The notes: generated by a model from the letters alone, not told the origin. A stretch of DNA of 64,000 bases from Kitasatospora sp. GAS204B (GCF_029892155.1 NZ_JARZAG010000015.1:1-64000); one strand, 5' to 3'; shown: positions 17,446 to 26,219, counted from the stretch's first letter. Made by a program: numbers and translations.

Positions 17446-18834
17446 ATGGGAACCTCCCCCGCCACCGCGGGCCCCCGACGCTCCGCGACCGCTCGTGCCC
17501 TGGCCTTCCTTGCCGTCGGGGCGACCGCCCTGACCGCGGGCACGGTCACCGCGCAGAGCACCGCGGCCTTCGCGGCCGGCGCCCCGGTCCAGGCCGCGTT
17601 CAAGCTGCACCCCGCCTCCGAGGGGCACATCGACGCGACCGCGCGGACGGCACCGATCAGCACCAGCGACTGCGTGGCGCAGATCGGCATCCACTGCTAC
17701 TCCCCGCTGCAGTACCGCGCCGCGTACAACCTCAACCCGCTGTACCAGCAGGGCATCACCGGCAAGGGCCGGACCATCGTCATCGTGGACTCCTTCGGTT
17801 CGCCGACGATCCAGCACGACCTGGAGACCTTCGACAAGCAGTGGGGCATCCAGGACACCAACGTCGAGGTCGTCAAGTGGGGCAACGTCCCGACCTTCGA
17901 CCCGAAGAACGCGGACCAGGTCAGCTGGGCCGGTGAGACCACCCTCGACGTCGAGTACGCGCACTCGATCGCGCCCGACGCCCACATCGTGCTGGTCGAG
18001 ACCGCGGTCTCGGAGAACGAGGGCACCAGCGGCCTGCCCGAGATGATGTCCGCCGAGCAGTCGCTGATCAAGCAGGGCAAGGGCGACGTCATCACGCAGA
18101 GCTTCGGGGCCACCGAGAACACCTTCCCGGGCTTCGACAAGGGCGACTACTCCTCGCTCACCGACCTGCGGTACGCGTTCAAGGCCGCGGCCGCGCACAA
18201 CGTCACGGTGCTCGCCTCCTCCGGCGACAACGGTGTGACGGACTCGGACAACAACAACACCCTGTACCCGTACAAGGTGAACTCCTGGCCGTCCTCCGAC
18301 CCGCTGGTCACCTCGGTCGGCGGCACCCAGCTGACCCTGGACAACAACGGCAACCGCACCGCGCCCGACCAGGTCTGGCACGACGCGTACGGCGCCGGCG
18401 GCGGCGGCGAGTCCGCCGTCTTCGACCGCCCGTGGTACCAGACCGGCGTGGCGAACGTGGTGGGCGACCACCGCGGCACGCCCGACATCAGCATGAGCGC
18501 GGCGGTGGACGGCGCGGCCTGGACGTACGACTCGTACGACCCGACCGCTGTCGGCTGGCACCTGACCGGCGGCACCAGCGAGGCCTCGCCGCTCTTCTCC
18601 GGCGTCGTCGCGCTCGCCGACCAGGCCGCGGGCCACCGCCTCGGCCAGATCAACTGGCGGCTCTACGGCCTGTCGATGCTCCCCTCCCAGTGGAGCGGCA
18701 TCAACAGCGTGACCAAGGGCGACAACGGCTGGAACAACGTCGCGGGTTACCAGGCGACGCCGGGCTACAACATGGCGGCGGGCCTCGGGACGATCGACGG
18801 CTACACCTTCGTGCACGCGATCGCGGGTCGCTGA
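17446..18834 (+). CDS. Secreted S53 (sedolisin-family) serine-carboxyl protease lacking a large pro-domain
   Basis: A 462-residue secreted protease. Residues 1-44 form a long signal peptide after a GAAGGAG ribosome binding site. The catalytic residues of sedolisins are present: Glu164 and Asp168 in WAGETTLDVEYAHS, oxyanion Asp261 in ASSGDNG, and nucleophile Ser378 in GGTSEASPLFSG. A C-terminal Gly/Asn-rich stretch may hold the calcium site. The roughly 180-residue pro-kumamolisin activation domain normally preceding the catalytic core is absent, leaving only about 45 residues, so folding or activation must differ from the textbook enzymes. It ends at a strong terminator at 18856. Confidence 0.88.
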   Translation: MGTSPATAGPRRSATARALAFLAVGATALTAGTVTAQSTAAFAAGAPVQAAFKLHPASEGHIDATARTAPISTSDCVAQIGIHCYSPLQYRAAYNLNPLYQQGITGKGRTIVIVDSFGSPTIQHDLETFDKQWGIQDTNVEVVKWGNVPTFDPKNADQVSWAGETTLDVEYAHSIAPDAHIVLVETAVSENEGTSGLPEMMSAEQSLIKQGKGDVITQSFGATENTFPGFDKGDYSSLTDLRYAFKAAAAHNVTVLASSGDNGVTDSDNNNTLYPYKVNSWPSSDPLVTSVGGTQLTLDNNGNRTAPDQVWHDAYGAGGGGESAVFDRPWYQTGVANVVGDHRGTPDISMSAAVDGAAWTYDSYDPTAVGWHLTGGTSEASPLFSGVVALADQAAGHRLGQINWRLYGLSMLPSQWSGINSVTKGDNGWNNVAGYQATPGYNMAAGLGTIDGYTFVHAIAGR

Positions 18835-18855
18835 CCTAGGACCGCTTGCCCGGTC

Positions 18856-18886
18856 GGGGCACTCGCCGCTGTGCGGCGGGTGCCCC
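18856..18886. terminator. Terminator after the S53 protease gene
   Basis: GGGGCACTCGCCGC, a TGT loop and GCGGCGGGTGCCCC form a 14-bp stem with one G-T wobble, starting 22 bases after the stop codon. It lies between two convergent genes and may serve both. Confidence 0.8.
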
Positions 18887-18921
18887 GTTCGTGCTGTCTG
18901 CCCAGGGGGTTCGGGCGACTG

Positions 18922-18978
18922 CCTACCCGGCCTGCTCGGCCCTACTCGGCTGCCCGGCCCTACCCGGCCTGCCCGGCG
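18922..18978. repeat. Three-unit 18-19 bp tandem repeat over a stop codon
   Basis: Three imperfect units of the form CCTACCCGGCCTGCCCGGC follow each other. The innermost covers the last codons and the TAG stop of the minus-strand gene; each further unit supplies another in-frame TAG, so expansion or contraction leaves the protein end nearly unchanged. Confidence 0.6.
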
Positions 18979-21074
18979 GCGCCGGTCAGCTTCGCCAGAT
19001 AGCGCTCGGCCGAGCGGAGCTTGCGGCCGTCCTCGCCCGGCAGTTGGGCGCGCAGTTCCAGGATGAGGGCGCCGACCTGCAACGCCCGGCGCGGGTCCGC
19101 GATGGCCCGCCAGCACGCCTCGGCATTGGTCGCCACCCGATGCACTTCCGGATCCTCCGGCCCCTCCACCGCCAGCAGCACCAGGGCCACTTGGCGGTAG
19201 AGCTCGGCCGCCAGCACCGGGTCACCCGCCAATCTGGCTACATGGGCGCGTACTTGACGAACCATCAGCACCGGTGGAGCGATGGCACCGTGGACGGCCA
19301 CCACCTGCTCCTCGAGGGCGAGGGCGAGTTCGGCGGCGGAGTCATGCGCGCCCGCGTCGGCGGTGCTGACGATCCGGCCGAGCGCCTCGCGGTAGTCCTC
19401 GGGGGGCGCGGCAGGCGCGTCGGTGGGCGGGGCGGCAGGCGTGTCGGTGGGAACGTCCCCGGGCGGGTCGACAGGTGCTGCGGCGGGCGGGTCGAGGGGC
19501 GCCGCACCGGCGGGCGGCACGTCGACCGGCGATGGCGTGTCCACCGGCGATGGCGTATCCGCCGGCGACTCCGCGACCGCCGCTGCCTTCAGCAGCGAGA
19601 CCGGACGGCTGGACCGGACCGTCGGCGGCACGCCCGGCTTCAGCAGCGACACCGGCCCACGGTCCGCCGCCGGCCGGGGCAGCGGAACCGTCGCCGCTGT
19701 CGCGGCGGTCGCGGCGGTCACAGCCGTCGCCACGCTCGGGGCACCCGACCCGGCGGCGAGCGCCTGAGCCTGCACCCCCGGCGCGGCCTGCTGGCGCGCC
19801 GTGTTGCGGAACACCGGGCGCTCCGGACCGTAGGAGCCGAAGATCAGCGCGTTCGGACGGAGCACCGAATGCACCTGCCCGCGCAGCTGCTCCGGCGTCA
19901 GCAGCGGCCCGGCGCCCGGGCGGCCGCCGTGCAACGCCTCGATCAGCGCTCTGGTGAAGGTGCCGATCTGCTCCACGTCCGGTCCGATCACCGCCCAGAG
20001 CGGGATCGCCTCGGTGAGCAGCGCCGGTCCGCCGCCGCCCTGAAGCAGCGGCCAGGCGCCCGGGTCGGCGCTGAGGTCGGCGATCACCAGGGTGTCCCAG
20101 TCGGTGGGCCGGGTGCGCAGCTCGCCGACGATCGCCGACCACGCCACGCCCTCCTGGCGGATCGTCGCGGCCTTGGACTCACGCAGCGTCAGGTGCAGCC
20201 CGCCACCGCGCTTGTCGGCCACCAGCTGGCCGCCGAGGTGGACCAGCAGCGGCCCCGGATGCCGGGCGGCGGCGCGCAGGTGGGCGAGGACGGTCTGCGG
20301 GTCGCTGGCCGCCGGCAGGTGCACGGCGTCGACCGCCTCGGCCGCGAGCAGGGTCTGCGGGGCGACGGCGGCGAGCATCGCGGAGAGCACCTGCGGCTGC
20401 CCCGAGCCACCGCGCGCCCAGGGACGGCGGCCGCCGCTGCCGTAGCCGCCCTCGACCGCGAGGATCCGGCCGCGCAGCCCACCGCCGACGGTGGCGCCCG
20501 TGGCTGCGGACGCGGGCACGGACGTGTCGGGTCTGTCGGACGTGCCAGCCAGCGACGCGAGCGCGTCGGGCGACGGGAGCGGCAGGGTCGCGGCGAGCGG
20601 CGGGAGCGGGACGGTGACGGTCCACCCGGTGGAGACCGGGGGCTCCGACGGCGCCCCGGTCGACGCCGCGTCAGCGACCTCGGCCTCGGGCGCGGGCACA
20701 GACGCGTGGGACGGCGCCGCGGCAGGGGAAGGCTCAGCGGTGGGGGAAGGCGCGGGCACCGCACGGAGCACCGCCGTCGCCGCACTCGGCATCACCGCGC
20801 GCAGCACCGCCGTACCTTCGCTGCCGCCTCGCGCTTGGCGGTGCGCCTCCGGACTCGCGTCCTCGATCACCGGCAGCACCCGGGTCTCGACCAGCTCGTC
20901 CGCCGGTCCGTGGGGCAACCACCCGGGGGCCGCGTCCTGGACCTCCGGCGCCGGGAGCGGCGTCGTCCGTTCCGCGTCGTACCCGGTGTTCGCGTCGTGG
21001 GGGCTCTGCCGAGGGTCCAGCGGAGCGTCCGGCGGCGGCACCGCACCCCCGGAGATCGATGCACTGTCCGCCAA
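18960..21074 (-). CDS. Large pseudo-caspase-like protein with helical C-terminal domain
   Basis: A 704-residue protein of unknown function. Residues 1-195 are Pro/Ala/Ser-rich and probably disordered. Residues 200-410 look like a caspase-fold (CHAT/C14) domain: GRILAVEGGYGSG, PLLVHLGGQLVADKRGG, VAWSAIVGEL, DTLVIADLSADPG, and GTFTRALIEALHGG with LLTPEQLRGQV. The position of the catalytic His in active members (GHG) is Gln283, and that of the Cys (DCC.SG) reads ADLSADPG, so it should be inactive. A second low-complexity linker has T-P-S-P-V-D repeats. Residues 573-704 are TPR-like helices. It is a paralogue of the 41757-42653 product. Start: first ATG of the open frame. Confidence 0.7.
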   Translation of the reverse strand: MADSASISGGAVPPPDAPLDPRQSPHDANTGYDAERTTPLPAPEVQDAAPGWLPHGPADELVETRVLPVIEDASPEAHRQARGGSEGTAVLRAVMPSAATAVLRAVPAPSPTAEPSPAAAPSHASVPAPEAEVADAASTGAPSEPPVSTGWTVTVPLPPLAATLPLPSPDALASLAGTSDRPDTSVPASAATGATVGGGLRGRILAVEGGYGSGGRRPWARGGSGQPQVLSAMLAAVAPQTLLAAEAVDAVHLPAASDPQTVLAHLRAAARHPGPLLVHLGGQLVADKRGGGLHLTLRESKAATIRQEGVAWSAIVGELRTRPTDWDTLVIADLSADPGAWPLLQGGGGPALLTEAIPLWAVIGPDVEQIGTFTRALIEALHGGRPGAGPLLTPEQLRGQVHSVLRPNALIFGSYGPERPVFRNTARQQAAPGVQAQALAAGSGAPSVATAVTAATAATAATVPLPRPAADRGPVSLLKPGVPPTVRSSRPVSLLKAAAVAESPADTPSPVDTPSPVDVPPAGAAPLDPPAAAPVDPPGDVPTDTPAAPPTDAPAAPPEDYREALGRIVSTADAGAHDSAAELALALEEQVVAVHGAIAPPVLMVRQVRAHVARLAGDPVLAAELYRQVALVLLAVEGPEDPEVHRVATNAEACWRAIADPRRALQVGALILELRAQLPGEDGRKLRSAERYLAKLTGAAGQAG

Positions 21075-21326
21075 AGCCGGTCACCACCCCGCCCGCCACC
21101 GTGGGCGTCTCGTCCGCAGGTCACGGCTGGCTCCACCGCTCCCCCTTCCGCGCCACCTTACGGGGTGTCCGACCTCCCGTTCCAGGCCGGGGCACCGACC
21201 CCGGCCGAAACGGGGGGCGCGGAACGCGCGGTTCCGGGTGCCTGGTTGACTGTGTCCGGCCCGACGCGCTCCACCCTCACCCACCGGCCCCCGCGACGAC
21301 GGGACTTGACGCACCCTCGAGGACCC
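21075..21326. promoter_or_regulatory. Divergent promoter region, pseudo-caspase / AEC carrier
   Basis: No gene is supported between the two divergent starts. Both promoters should lie here, but I see no clear -10 element or operator. Confidence 0.3.
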
Positions 21327-22313
21327 ATGCACGCGCTCCAACCCCTGCTGGCCGCCTTCGTCCCGATCTGGGCGCTGACCGCCGTCGGCTACCTGGTCAG
21401 CCGCACCGGCCTGCTGGGTGAGCAGGCCGAGCTGGTCCTCGGCCGCTTCGTCTTCCACGTCGCGATGCCCGCCGCGCTCTTCACCATGCTCGCCAAGGCA
21501 CCGCTCGGGACCTTCGCCAACGCCTCGATGCTCGCCTTCGCCACCGGCACGCTGGTGGCCTCGTTGCTCGGCTGGGCCGGCGCACGCTGGCTGTTCGGAC
21601 GCGCCCCCGCCGACCGGGCGATCAGCGGGATGGCGGCCGGCTACGTCAACTCGGCCAACCTGGGAATCCCGGTCGCGGTCCAGGTACTCGGCGACGCGTC
21701 GTTCGTCGGCCCGGTGCTGCTCTTCCAGGTACTCCTGGTGACGCCGGTGATCCTCGGCCTGCTCGACGCCGGGACGGATGGCGGCGCAGATGGCGGGGCA
21801 GATGGCAGTGCTGCCCGCGCCACTCGGTCCGCGCGAGTCGGACGAATGCTGCGGCTGCCACTGCGCAACCCGATCATCCTGGCCTCGGCGCTCGGCGCAC
21901 TCTGCTCGGCCGTCGGCTGGCACCCGCCCGCAGCACTCGGCCAGTCCTGCCAGTTGCTCGGCAACGCCGGCGTGCCGACCGCGCTGATCACCCTCGGCAT
22001 GTCGCTGCACGGCCGCCCGTCCACCGAGGGACACACGCTGCGGGCGGAAGTCGGCCTCGCCGTGGTCGCCAAGAACCTGATCCAGCCCCTGGTCGCCTTC
22101 GCCGTGGGCAGCCTGCTGCTGCACCTGACCGCGCACCAGCTACTCGCCGTGGTGATCTGCTCGGCGCTGCCGACCGCGCAGAACGTCTTCATCTACGCCC
22201 GCCAGTACGGGCTGAACACCGCGCTGCCGCGCGATTCGGTGCTCTGGTCGACGCTGCTGTCGATGATCACCCTCTCCGCGATCGACTGGACCCTGGCTCC
22301 GACCTCTCACTAG
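21327..22313 (+). CDS. AEC-family transporter (auxin efflux carrier-like permease)
   Basis: A 328-residue membrane protein with about ten hydrophobic segments in two inverted halves, as in the AEC family. The first half has YLVSRTGLLGEQAELVLGRF and GYVNSANLGIPVAVQVLGD, the conserved N-A/N-x-G-I-P crossover; the second ends with ICSALPTAQNVFIYARQYG. A hydrophilic, aspartate/glycine-rich loop near residue 150 joins the halves. The family moves organic acids or other anions. The start ATG follows GAGGACC; a much longer open frame upstream runs through antisense DNA and is not coding. Confidence 0.88.
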   Translation: MHALQPLLAAFVPIWALTAVGYLVSRTGLLGEQAELVLGRFVFHVAMPAALFTMLAKAPLGTFANASMLAFATGTLVASLLGWAGARWLFGRAPADRAISGMAAGYVNSANLGIPVAVQVLGDASFVGPVLLFQVLLVTPVILGLLDAGTDGGADGGADGSAARATRSARVGRMLRLPLRNPIILASALGALCSAVGWHPPAALGQSCQLLGNAGVPTALITLGMSLHGRPSTEGHTLRAEVGLAVVAKNLIQPLVAFAVGSLLLHLTAHQLLAVVICSALPTAQNVFIYARQYGLNTALPRDSVLWSTLLSMITLSAIDWTLAPTSH

Positions 22314-22479
22314 CGCCGGCTCAGCGGAGCCGACTCAGCGGAACCGACTCGGACGAGCCGATCCCTCGTTCGGACCGAATGGCCCCGGCGAGCCATCAGG
22401 CCTGGTCGGCGGCCTATTGTCCGAAGTTGATTGACCGGCGGCGCCAAGGGTCGTGGACAACCGCACACCCGACTAGAAC

Positions 22480-22503
22480 GGTTGATGTCACCCGATGTCA
22501 ACC
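22480..22503. promoter_or_regulatory. Inverted/direct repeat before the SARP gene
   Basis: GGTTGATGTCACCCGATGTCAACC ends 19 bases before the SARP start. It contains GATGTCA twice in direct orientation 10 bases apart and is bounded by GGTTGA/TCAACC inverted arms. It may be an autoregulatory or repressor site. Confidence 0.4.
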
Positions 22504-22522
22504 GTCTGGAGAGGGCGTACCG

Positions 22523-23332
22523 ATGGAGTTCGGGATCCTGGGGCCACTGCTGGTGCGGGACGACGCCGGCCAGCCGCACGGCGTGCCGGCGCCCAAGCAG
22601 CGAGTGCTGCTGGCGACCCTGCTGCTCCGGCGGGGCCAGGTCTGCTCGCCGCCGCTGCTGGCCGAGCGGCTCTGGGACGGTTGCCCGCCGCGTGGCGCGA
22701 CGGCCGCGCTGCAGAACGCGGTGCTGCGGCTGCGGCGCTGCCTGGGGCCGGCCGGTGGCCGGCTCGAGACCTGCGCCGGCGGCTACCGGCTCGCCGTGGA
22801 CCCCGAGGAGTTCGACGTCCATCGCTTCACCGAGCTGCGGACCAGGGGTGCGGCTGCGCTGCGCGCCCGCGAGTACGAACGCGCCCTCGGCCTGCTCGAC
22901 GCCGCCCTGGACGTCTGGCGCGGCGAGGCCTTGCTCGACGTCCCCTCGGACGCGCTGCACCGCGAGGAGGCCGGTCGGCTGGCCGACGAACGGCTCCACG
23001 CCGTCGAGGCCCGGGTGGAGGCGGAACTCCAGCTCGAGCGCCACTCGGTGGTCCCCGAACTGCAGGCGCTGACCGCCGCCCACCCCGGGCGCGAGCGGTT
23101 CTGGGCCCAGCTGATGACCGCCCTCACCCGCGAGGGCCGCCAGGCGGAAGCGCTTTCCGCCTACGGCCGGGTCCAGCAGCTGCTCGACGAACAACTCGGC
23201 GTCCACCCCGGCCCCGAACTGCGCGAGCTGCACCGCCGGATCCTGCGCGCCGACCGCCCCGTCACCGGCCGGGTGCCCGCCCAGCGCACGGTCCGCGCCG
23301 TCCTGCGCCAGCCGCGCACGCTGGTCGGGTAG
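22523..23332 (+). CDS. SARP-family transcriptional activator
   Basis: A 269-residue Streptomyces antibiotic regulatory protein of the compact ActII-ORF4 size class. The OmpR-like winged helix occupies residues 1-95 (MEFGILGPLLVRD, KQRVLLATLLLRRGQVCSP, ALQNAVLRLRRCLG, GGYRLAVDPEEFDVHRF). The BTAD helical domain follows (RALGLLDAALDVWRGEALLDV, GRQAEALSAYGRVQQLLDEQLGVHPGPELRELHRRILR). Such proteins usually activate secondary-metabolite genes, but none lie within the window, so the target is remote or non-biosynthetic. The ATG follows GAGGGCGTACCG. An AAGCGCTT-type palindrome lies inside at 23144. Confidence 0.92.
   Translation: MEFGILGPLLVRDDAGQPHGVPAPKQRVLLATLLLRRGQVCSPPLLAERLWDGCPPRGATAALQNAVLRLRRCLGPAGGRLETCAGGYRLAVDPEEFDVHRFTELRTRGAAALRAREYERALGLLDAALDVWRGEALLDVPSDALHREEAGRLADERLHAVEARVEAELQLERHSVVPELQALTAAHPGRERFWAQLMTALTREGRQAEALSAYGRVQQLLDEQLGVHPGPELRELHRRILRADRPVTGRVPAQRTVRAVLRQPRTLVG
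23144..23157. other. Intragenic AAGCGCTT-type palindrome
   Basis: GGAAGCGCTTTCC, a 13-base member of the recurrent set, inside the SARP gene; flanking bases extend the symmetry to GCGGAA...TTCCGC. Confidence 0.5.
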
Positions 23333-23366
23333 GCCGCCGGTCCGCTGGTGCGGCGGTCCGGCGGCG
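23333..23366. terminator. Convergent terminator between SARP and GNAT genes
   Basis: GCCGCCGGTCCGC pairs with GCGGTCCGGCGGC (one mismatch) around a short loop and fills the 36-base gap between two convergent stop codons. Confidence 0.55.
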
Positions 23367-23368
23367 CC

Positions 23369-23959
23369 TCAGGTCGCGATCGTCCAGTGGTTGGTCGACA
23401 GCGAGCGTCCCGCGAACTCCGTGCGCCGCTCACCCTGGAAGGTGAAACCGAGTGAGCGGCAGATGCCGTTCGACGCGGCGTTGGTGGTGGCGGGGAAAGC
23501 GCTTACCAGCCCCCAACGGCCGTCCGCACGGGCCAAGCGCAGCAGTTCGCGGACCGCGCACTTGGCGAGCCCCTGCCCCTGGAACTCCGGCAGTACCATC
23601 CAGCCGATCTCCGAGTAGGGTGCGCCGGCCGCCTCATGCTCATGCGTCCACAGCGTCACGGTGCCCGCGACCACACCCGTCGCGGCGCCGTCCCCACCTC
23701 CGCCGCCATCGCCCCCGTGGCCGCCGTGGCCGCCGTCGCCCATGTGGCCGCCGCCCAGCACGATCATCTTGATCCACTGATCATCCGCCAGAACCCGCTC
23801 CACATCCCGTCCGACCTTGTCCGGCATACCGTCAGCCGGTAGTGGCCCGCCGAGCTCCGCCATCATCTCCGGATCACAGCGCATCCTCAAGTAGGCTGGC
23901 AGGTCAGCGAGTTCGACATCACGCAACCGCACATTCAACTCCTCATCCGCAGGGCACAC
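23369..23959 (-). CDS. GNAT N-acetyltransferase with a Gly/His-rich insertion
   Basis: A 196-residue GNAT-fold acetyltransferase. The acetyl-CoA pyrophosphate loop is LPEFQGQGLAKCAV (Q/RxxGxG/A), preceded by the beta-4 strand IGWMVLP and followed by GICRSLGFTFQGERRTEF, as in the RimJ/RimL-like subfamily. Between beta-3 and beta-4 there is an insertion of about 25 residues composed almost only of Gly, His and Asp (HMGDGGHGGHGGDGGGGGD), encoded by short DNA repeats and possibly metal-binding. The GTG start is the only candidate. The substrate is unknown. Confidence 0.85.
   Translation of the reverse strand: MCPADEELNVRLRDVELADLPAYLRMRCDPEMMAELGGPLPADGMPDKVGRDVERVLADDQWIKMIVLGGGHMGDGGHGGHGGDGGGGGDGAATGVVAGTVTLWTHEHEAAGAPYSEIGWMVLPEFQGQGLAKCAVRELLRLARADGRWGLVSAFPATTNAASNGICRSLGFTFQGERRTEFAGRSLSTNHWTIAT
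23494..23507. other. Intragenic GGnAAGCGCTTnCC palindrome
   Basis: GGAAAGCGCTTACC matches the 14-base consensus exactly, inside the GNAT gene and only 350 bases from the site at 23144. Confidence 0.55.
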
Positions 23960-24067
23960 TTCGCTGCGTACCGATTATCGGCACGGGACGGCAGCTGTCG
24001 TCCGACTGTTAAGCCACTTGTCATGTGCGCGGACTTCACGCGTCATCGACGCCGTGCCTTACTTGGA

Positions 24068-24102
24068 GAGCTACGCGCGTTGCACGTCGGAGCTACGCGC
24101 GT
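24068..24102. promoter_or_regulatory. Direct repeats before the phospholipase D-like gene
   Basis: GAGCTACGCGCGT occurs at 24068-24080 and again at 24090-24102, exactly 22 bases apart (about two helical turns) and 35 bases before the start codon. The spacing suits cooperative binding of a regulator. Confidence 0.5.
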
Positions 24103-24136
24103 CACATCTCCCCGTCTACCCCCCACGGAGACTTGA

Positions 24137-26149
24137 ATGAGACTCACGCGTCGCGCCTTGATCAGCCTCGCCGCCGGGGCCACCGCCGCCGCCGGCATGC
24201 TGGCGCCCGTGACCGCCGCGCACGCCGCGACCGGGACCTACTCCCTGGTGATCCTGCCGGACCAGGGTGAAAGCGCGATCTACAACTTCGTCAACTCCGC
24301 GACGAAGTCGATCGATGTGACGATCTACGAGCTGCGCGACACCACCCTGGTCAACGACCTGGTGGCCAAGGAGAAGGCGGGCGTCGCCGTCCGCGTCATC
24401 CTGGACTCCCAGCACTCCTCCATCGACGGCGCCGCCTACAGCGCGCTGTCCGCAGGCGGCGTGGGGGTCACCTACTCGTCCTCCGCCTACGTCTACACGC
24501 ACCAGAAGACCATCACCGTCGACGGCGCCAAGTCCTACATCAGCACCGGCAACTTCGACACCACGTACTACGCCACCTCGCGCGACTACGGAGTCTTCGA
24601 CACCGACGCCAACGACGTCAGCGCGATCGAGAAGGTCTTCGCCGCGGACTACGCGAAGACCTCGATCACCCCCGGCGACGGCGACGACCTGGTCTGGTCG
24701 CCGACCGACTCGCAGACCCAGTTGCTGAGCCTGATCAACGGGGCCCAACACTCCCTGGACGTCCAGGAGGAGGAGTTCGGCGACACCGCCCTGATCAACG
24801 CGATCGTCGCGGACCAGCAGCGCGGCGTCACCGTCCGGGTGGTGGCCGAGAACGAGAACAACAGCTACACCTCGCAGCTCAACCAGATCACCGCCGCGGG
24901 CGGCAAGGTGACCACTTACACCAGCTCGACCGGGTTCTACGTCCACGCCAAGGCGATCGTCGCCGACTACGGCACCTCGACCGCCAAGGCGTTCGCCGGC
25001 TCGGAGAACTTCTCCGACAACTCGCTGAACCACAACCGCGAGTTGGGCCTGATCGTCAGCGACCCGGGCGTGGTCGGCGGCCTGGAGTCGACGATCACCG
25101 CCGACTTCAACCAGACCAGCAGCGCCGGCGTGACCGTGGCCAACCCGGGCAACCAGACCGGCACCGTCGGTGGCGCCGCCAGCGTGCAGGTCTCGGCGAC
25201 CGACACCACCGGCGGCACCCTCTCCTACGCGGCCACCGGGCTGCCGGCCGGGCTGTCGATCGACTCCTCGACCGGGCTGATCTCCGGCACCCCGACCGCC
25301 TCGGGCACCTCGAACGTGACCGTAACGGCGACCGACTCGACCGGCCCCTCCGGCTCCACCACCTTCAGCTGGACCGTCGACGCGGTCGCCGGGAACACCG
25401 TGACCGTGACCAACCCGGGCACCCAGACCAGCACGGTCGGCTCCGGCGCAAGCCTGCAGATCGCCGCCGGCGACTCCGCCTCCGGCCAGACCCTCACCTA
25501 CAGCGCCACCGGACTCCCGGCCGGCCTCTCGATCAACTCCACCACCGGCCAGATCACCGGCACCCCCACCACCGCCGGCACCTCCAGCGTGACGCTGACC
25601 GCCACGGACACCACCAACGCCAGCGGCTCCACCACCTTCAGCTGGACCGTCGACCCCAGCTCGGGCGGCGGCTGCACCCCGGCCCAGCTGCTCGGCAACC
25701 CGGGCTTCGAGACCGGCACCGCCGCCCCGTGGACCACCTCCACCGGCACGGTCAGCAACGACAGCAGCGAGCCGGCACACAGCGGTAGTTGGGATGCCTG
25801 GCTGGACGGTTACGGCACCACGCACACCGACACCCTCGCCCAGACCGTCGCCGTCCCGAGCGGCTGCTCCAGCTACCAGCTGAGCTTCTGGCTGCACGTG
25901 GACACGGCCGAGACCAGCACCACCACCGCGTACGACACCCTCAACGTCCAGGTGCTGAGCAGCTCCGGCACCGTGCTCGGCACCCTGCACACCTACTCGA
26001 ACCTGGACCACCTCACCGGTTACGCCCAGCACACCTTCGACCTGTCGGCCTACGCCGGTCAGACCGTCACGCTGAAGTTCACCGGAACCGAGGACAACGA
26101 GTACCAGACCTCGTTCGTCCTCGACGACACGGCGTTCAACGTCAGCTGA
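24137..26149 (+). CDS. Secreted phospholipase D-like protein with Ig-like repeats
   Basis: A 670-residue exported protein. The signal peptide (MRLTRRALISLAAGATAAAG, cleavage after AHA) has a twin-arginine-like start. Two HKD motifs of the phospholipase D superfamily are intact: His122-Lys124-Asp129 (THQKTITVDG, then STGNFD) and His270-Lys272-Asp277 (VHAKAIVAD, then GSENFS). Residues 333-520 are two putative-Ig (He_PIG) repeats, each with LSYAATGLPAGLSID- or LTYSATGLPAGLSIN-type cores. Residues 520-670 form a jelly-roll-like C-terminal domain beginning LLGNPGFETG, typical of carbohydrate binding. Likely a secreted phosphodiesterase. A strong terminator follows at 26183. Confidence 0.88.
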   Translation: MRLTRRALISLAAGATAAAGMLAPVTAAHAATGTYSLVILPDQGESAIYNFVNSATKSIDVTIYELRDTTLVNDLVAKEKAGVAVRVILDSQHSSIDGAAYSALSAGGVGVTYSSSAYVYTHQKTITVDGAKSYISTGNFDTTYYATSRDYGVFDTDANDVSAIEKVFAADYAKTSITPGDGDDLVWSPTDSQTQLLSLINGAQHSLDVQEEEFGDTALINAIVADQQRGVTVRVVAENENNSYTSQLNQITAAGGKVTTYTSSTGFYVHAKAIVADYGTSTAKAFAGSENFSDNSLNHNRELGLIVSDPGVVGGLESTITADFNQTSSAGVTVANPGNQTGTVGGAASVQVSATDTTGGTLSYAATGLPAGLSIDSSTGLISGTPTASGTSNVTVTATDSTGPSGSTTFSWTVDAVAGNTVTVTNPGTQTSTVGSGASLQIAAGDSASGQTLTYSATGLPAGLSINSTTGQITGTPTTAGTSSVTLTATDTTNASGSTTFSWTVDPSSGGGCTPAQLLGNPGFETGTAAPWTTSTGTVSNDSSEPAHSGSWDAWLDGYGTTHTDTLAQTVAVPSGCSSYQLSFWLHVDTAETSTTTAYDTLNVQVLSSSGTVLGTLHTYSNLDHLTGYAQHTFDLSAYAGQTVTLKFTGTEDNEYQTSFVLDDTAFNVS

Positions 26150-26182
26150 CACATCGTCAGCTCGGTTGACTCCCGGGCTCCC

Positions 26183-26219
26183 GGGCTCCCGCCTCGCCGT
26201 CGAAGCGAGGCGGGAGCCC
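26183..26219. terminator. Terminator after the phospholipase D-like gene
   Basis: GGGCTCCCGCCTCG, 9-base loop and CGAGGCGGGAGCCC form a perfect 14-bp stem 34 bases after the stop codon. Confidence 0.85.

Noticed and set aside
14781..17936. A 1051-codon open frame on the plus strand across the sialidase-like gene
   Set aside because: It is antisense to a gene with signal peptide, ribosome binding site and domains; long antisense frames are normal at this GC content.
18846..21326. Upstream extension of the AEC carrier frame
   Set aside because: It runs for 827 codons antisense to the pseudo-caspase gene; the carrier family starts at the ATG at 21327.
22523..23332. SARP as the pathway regulator of a local biosynthetic cluster
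   Set aside because: No polyketide, peptide, terpene or other biosynthetic genes occur in the window.
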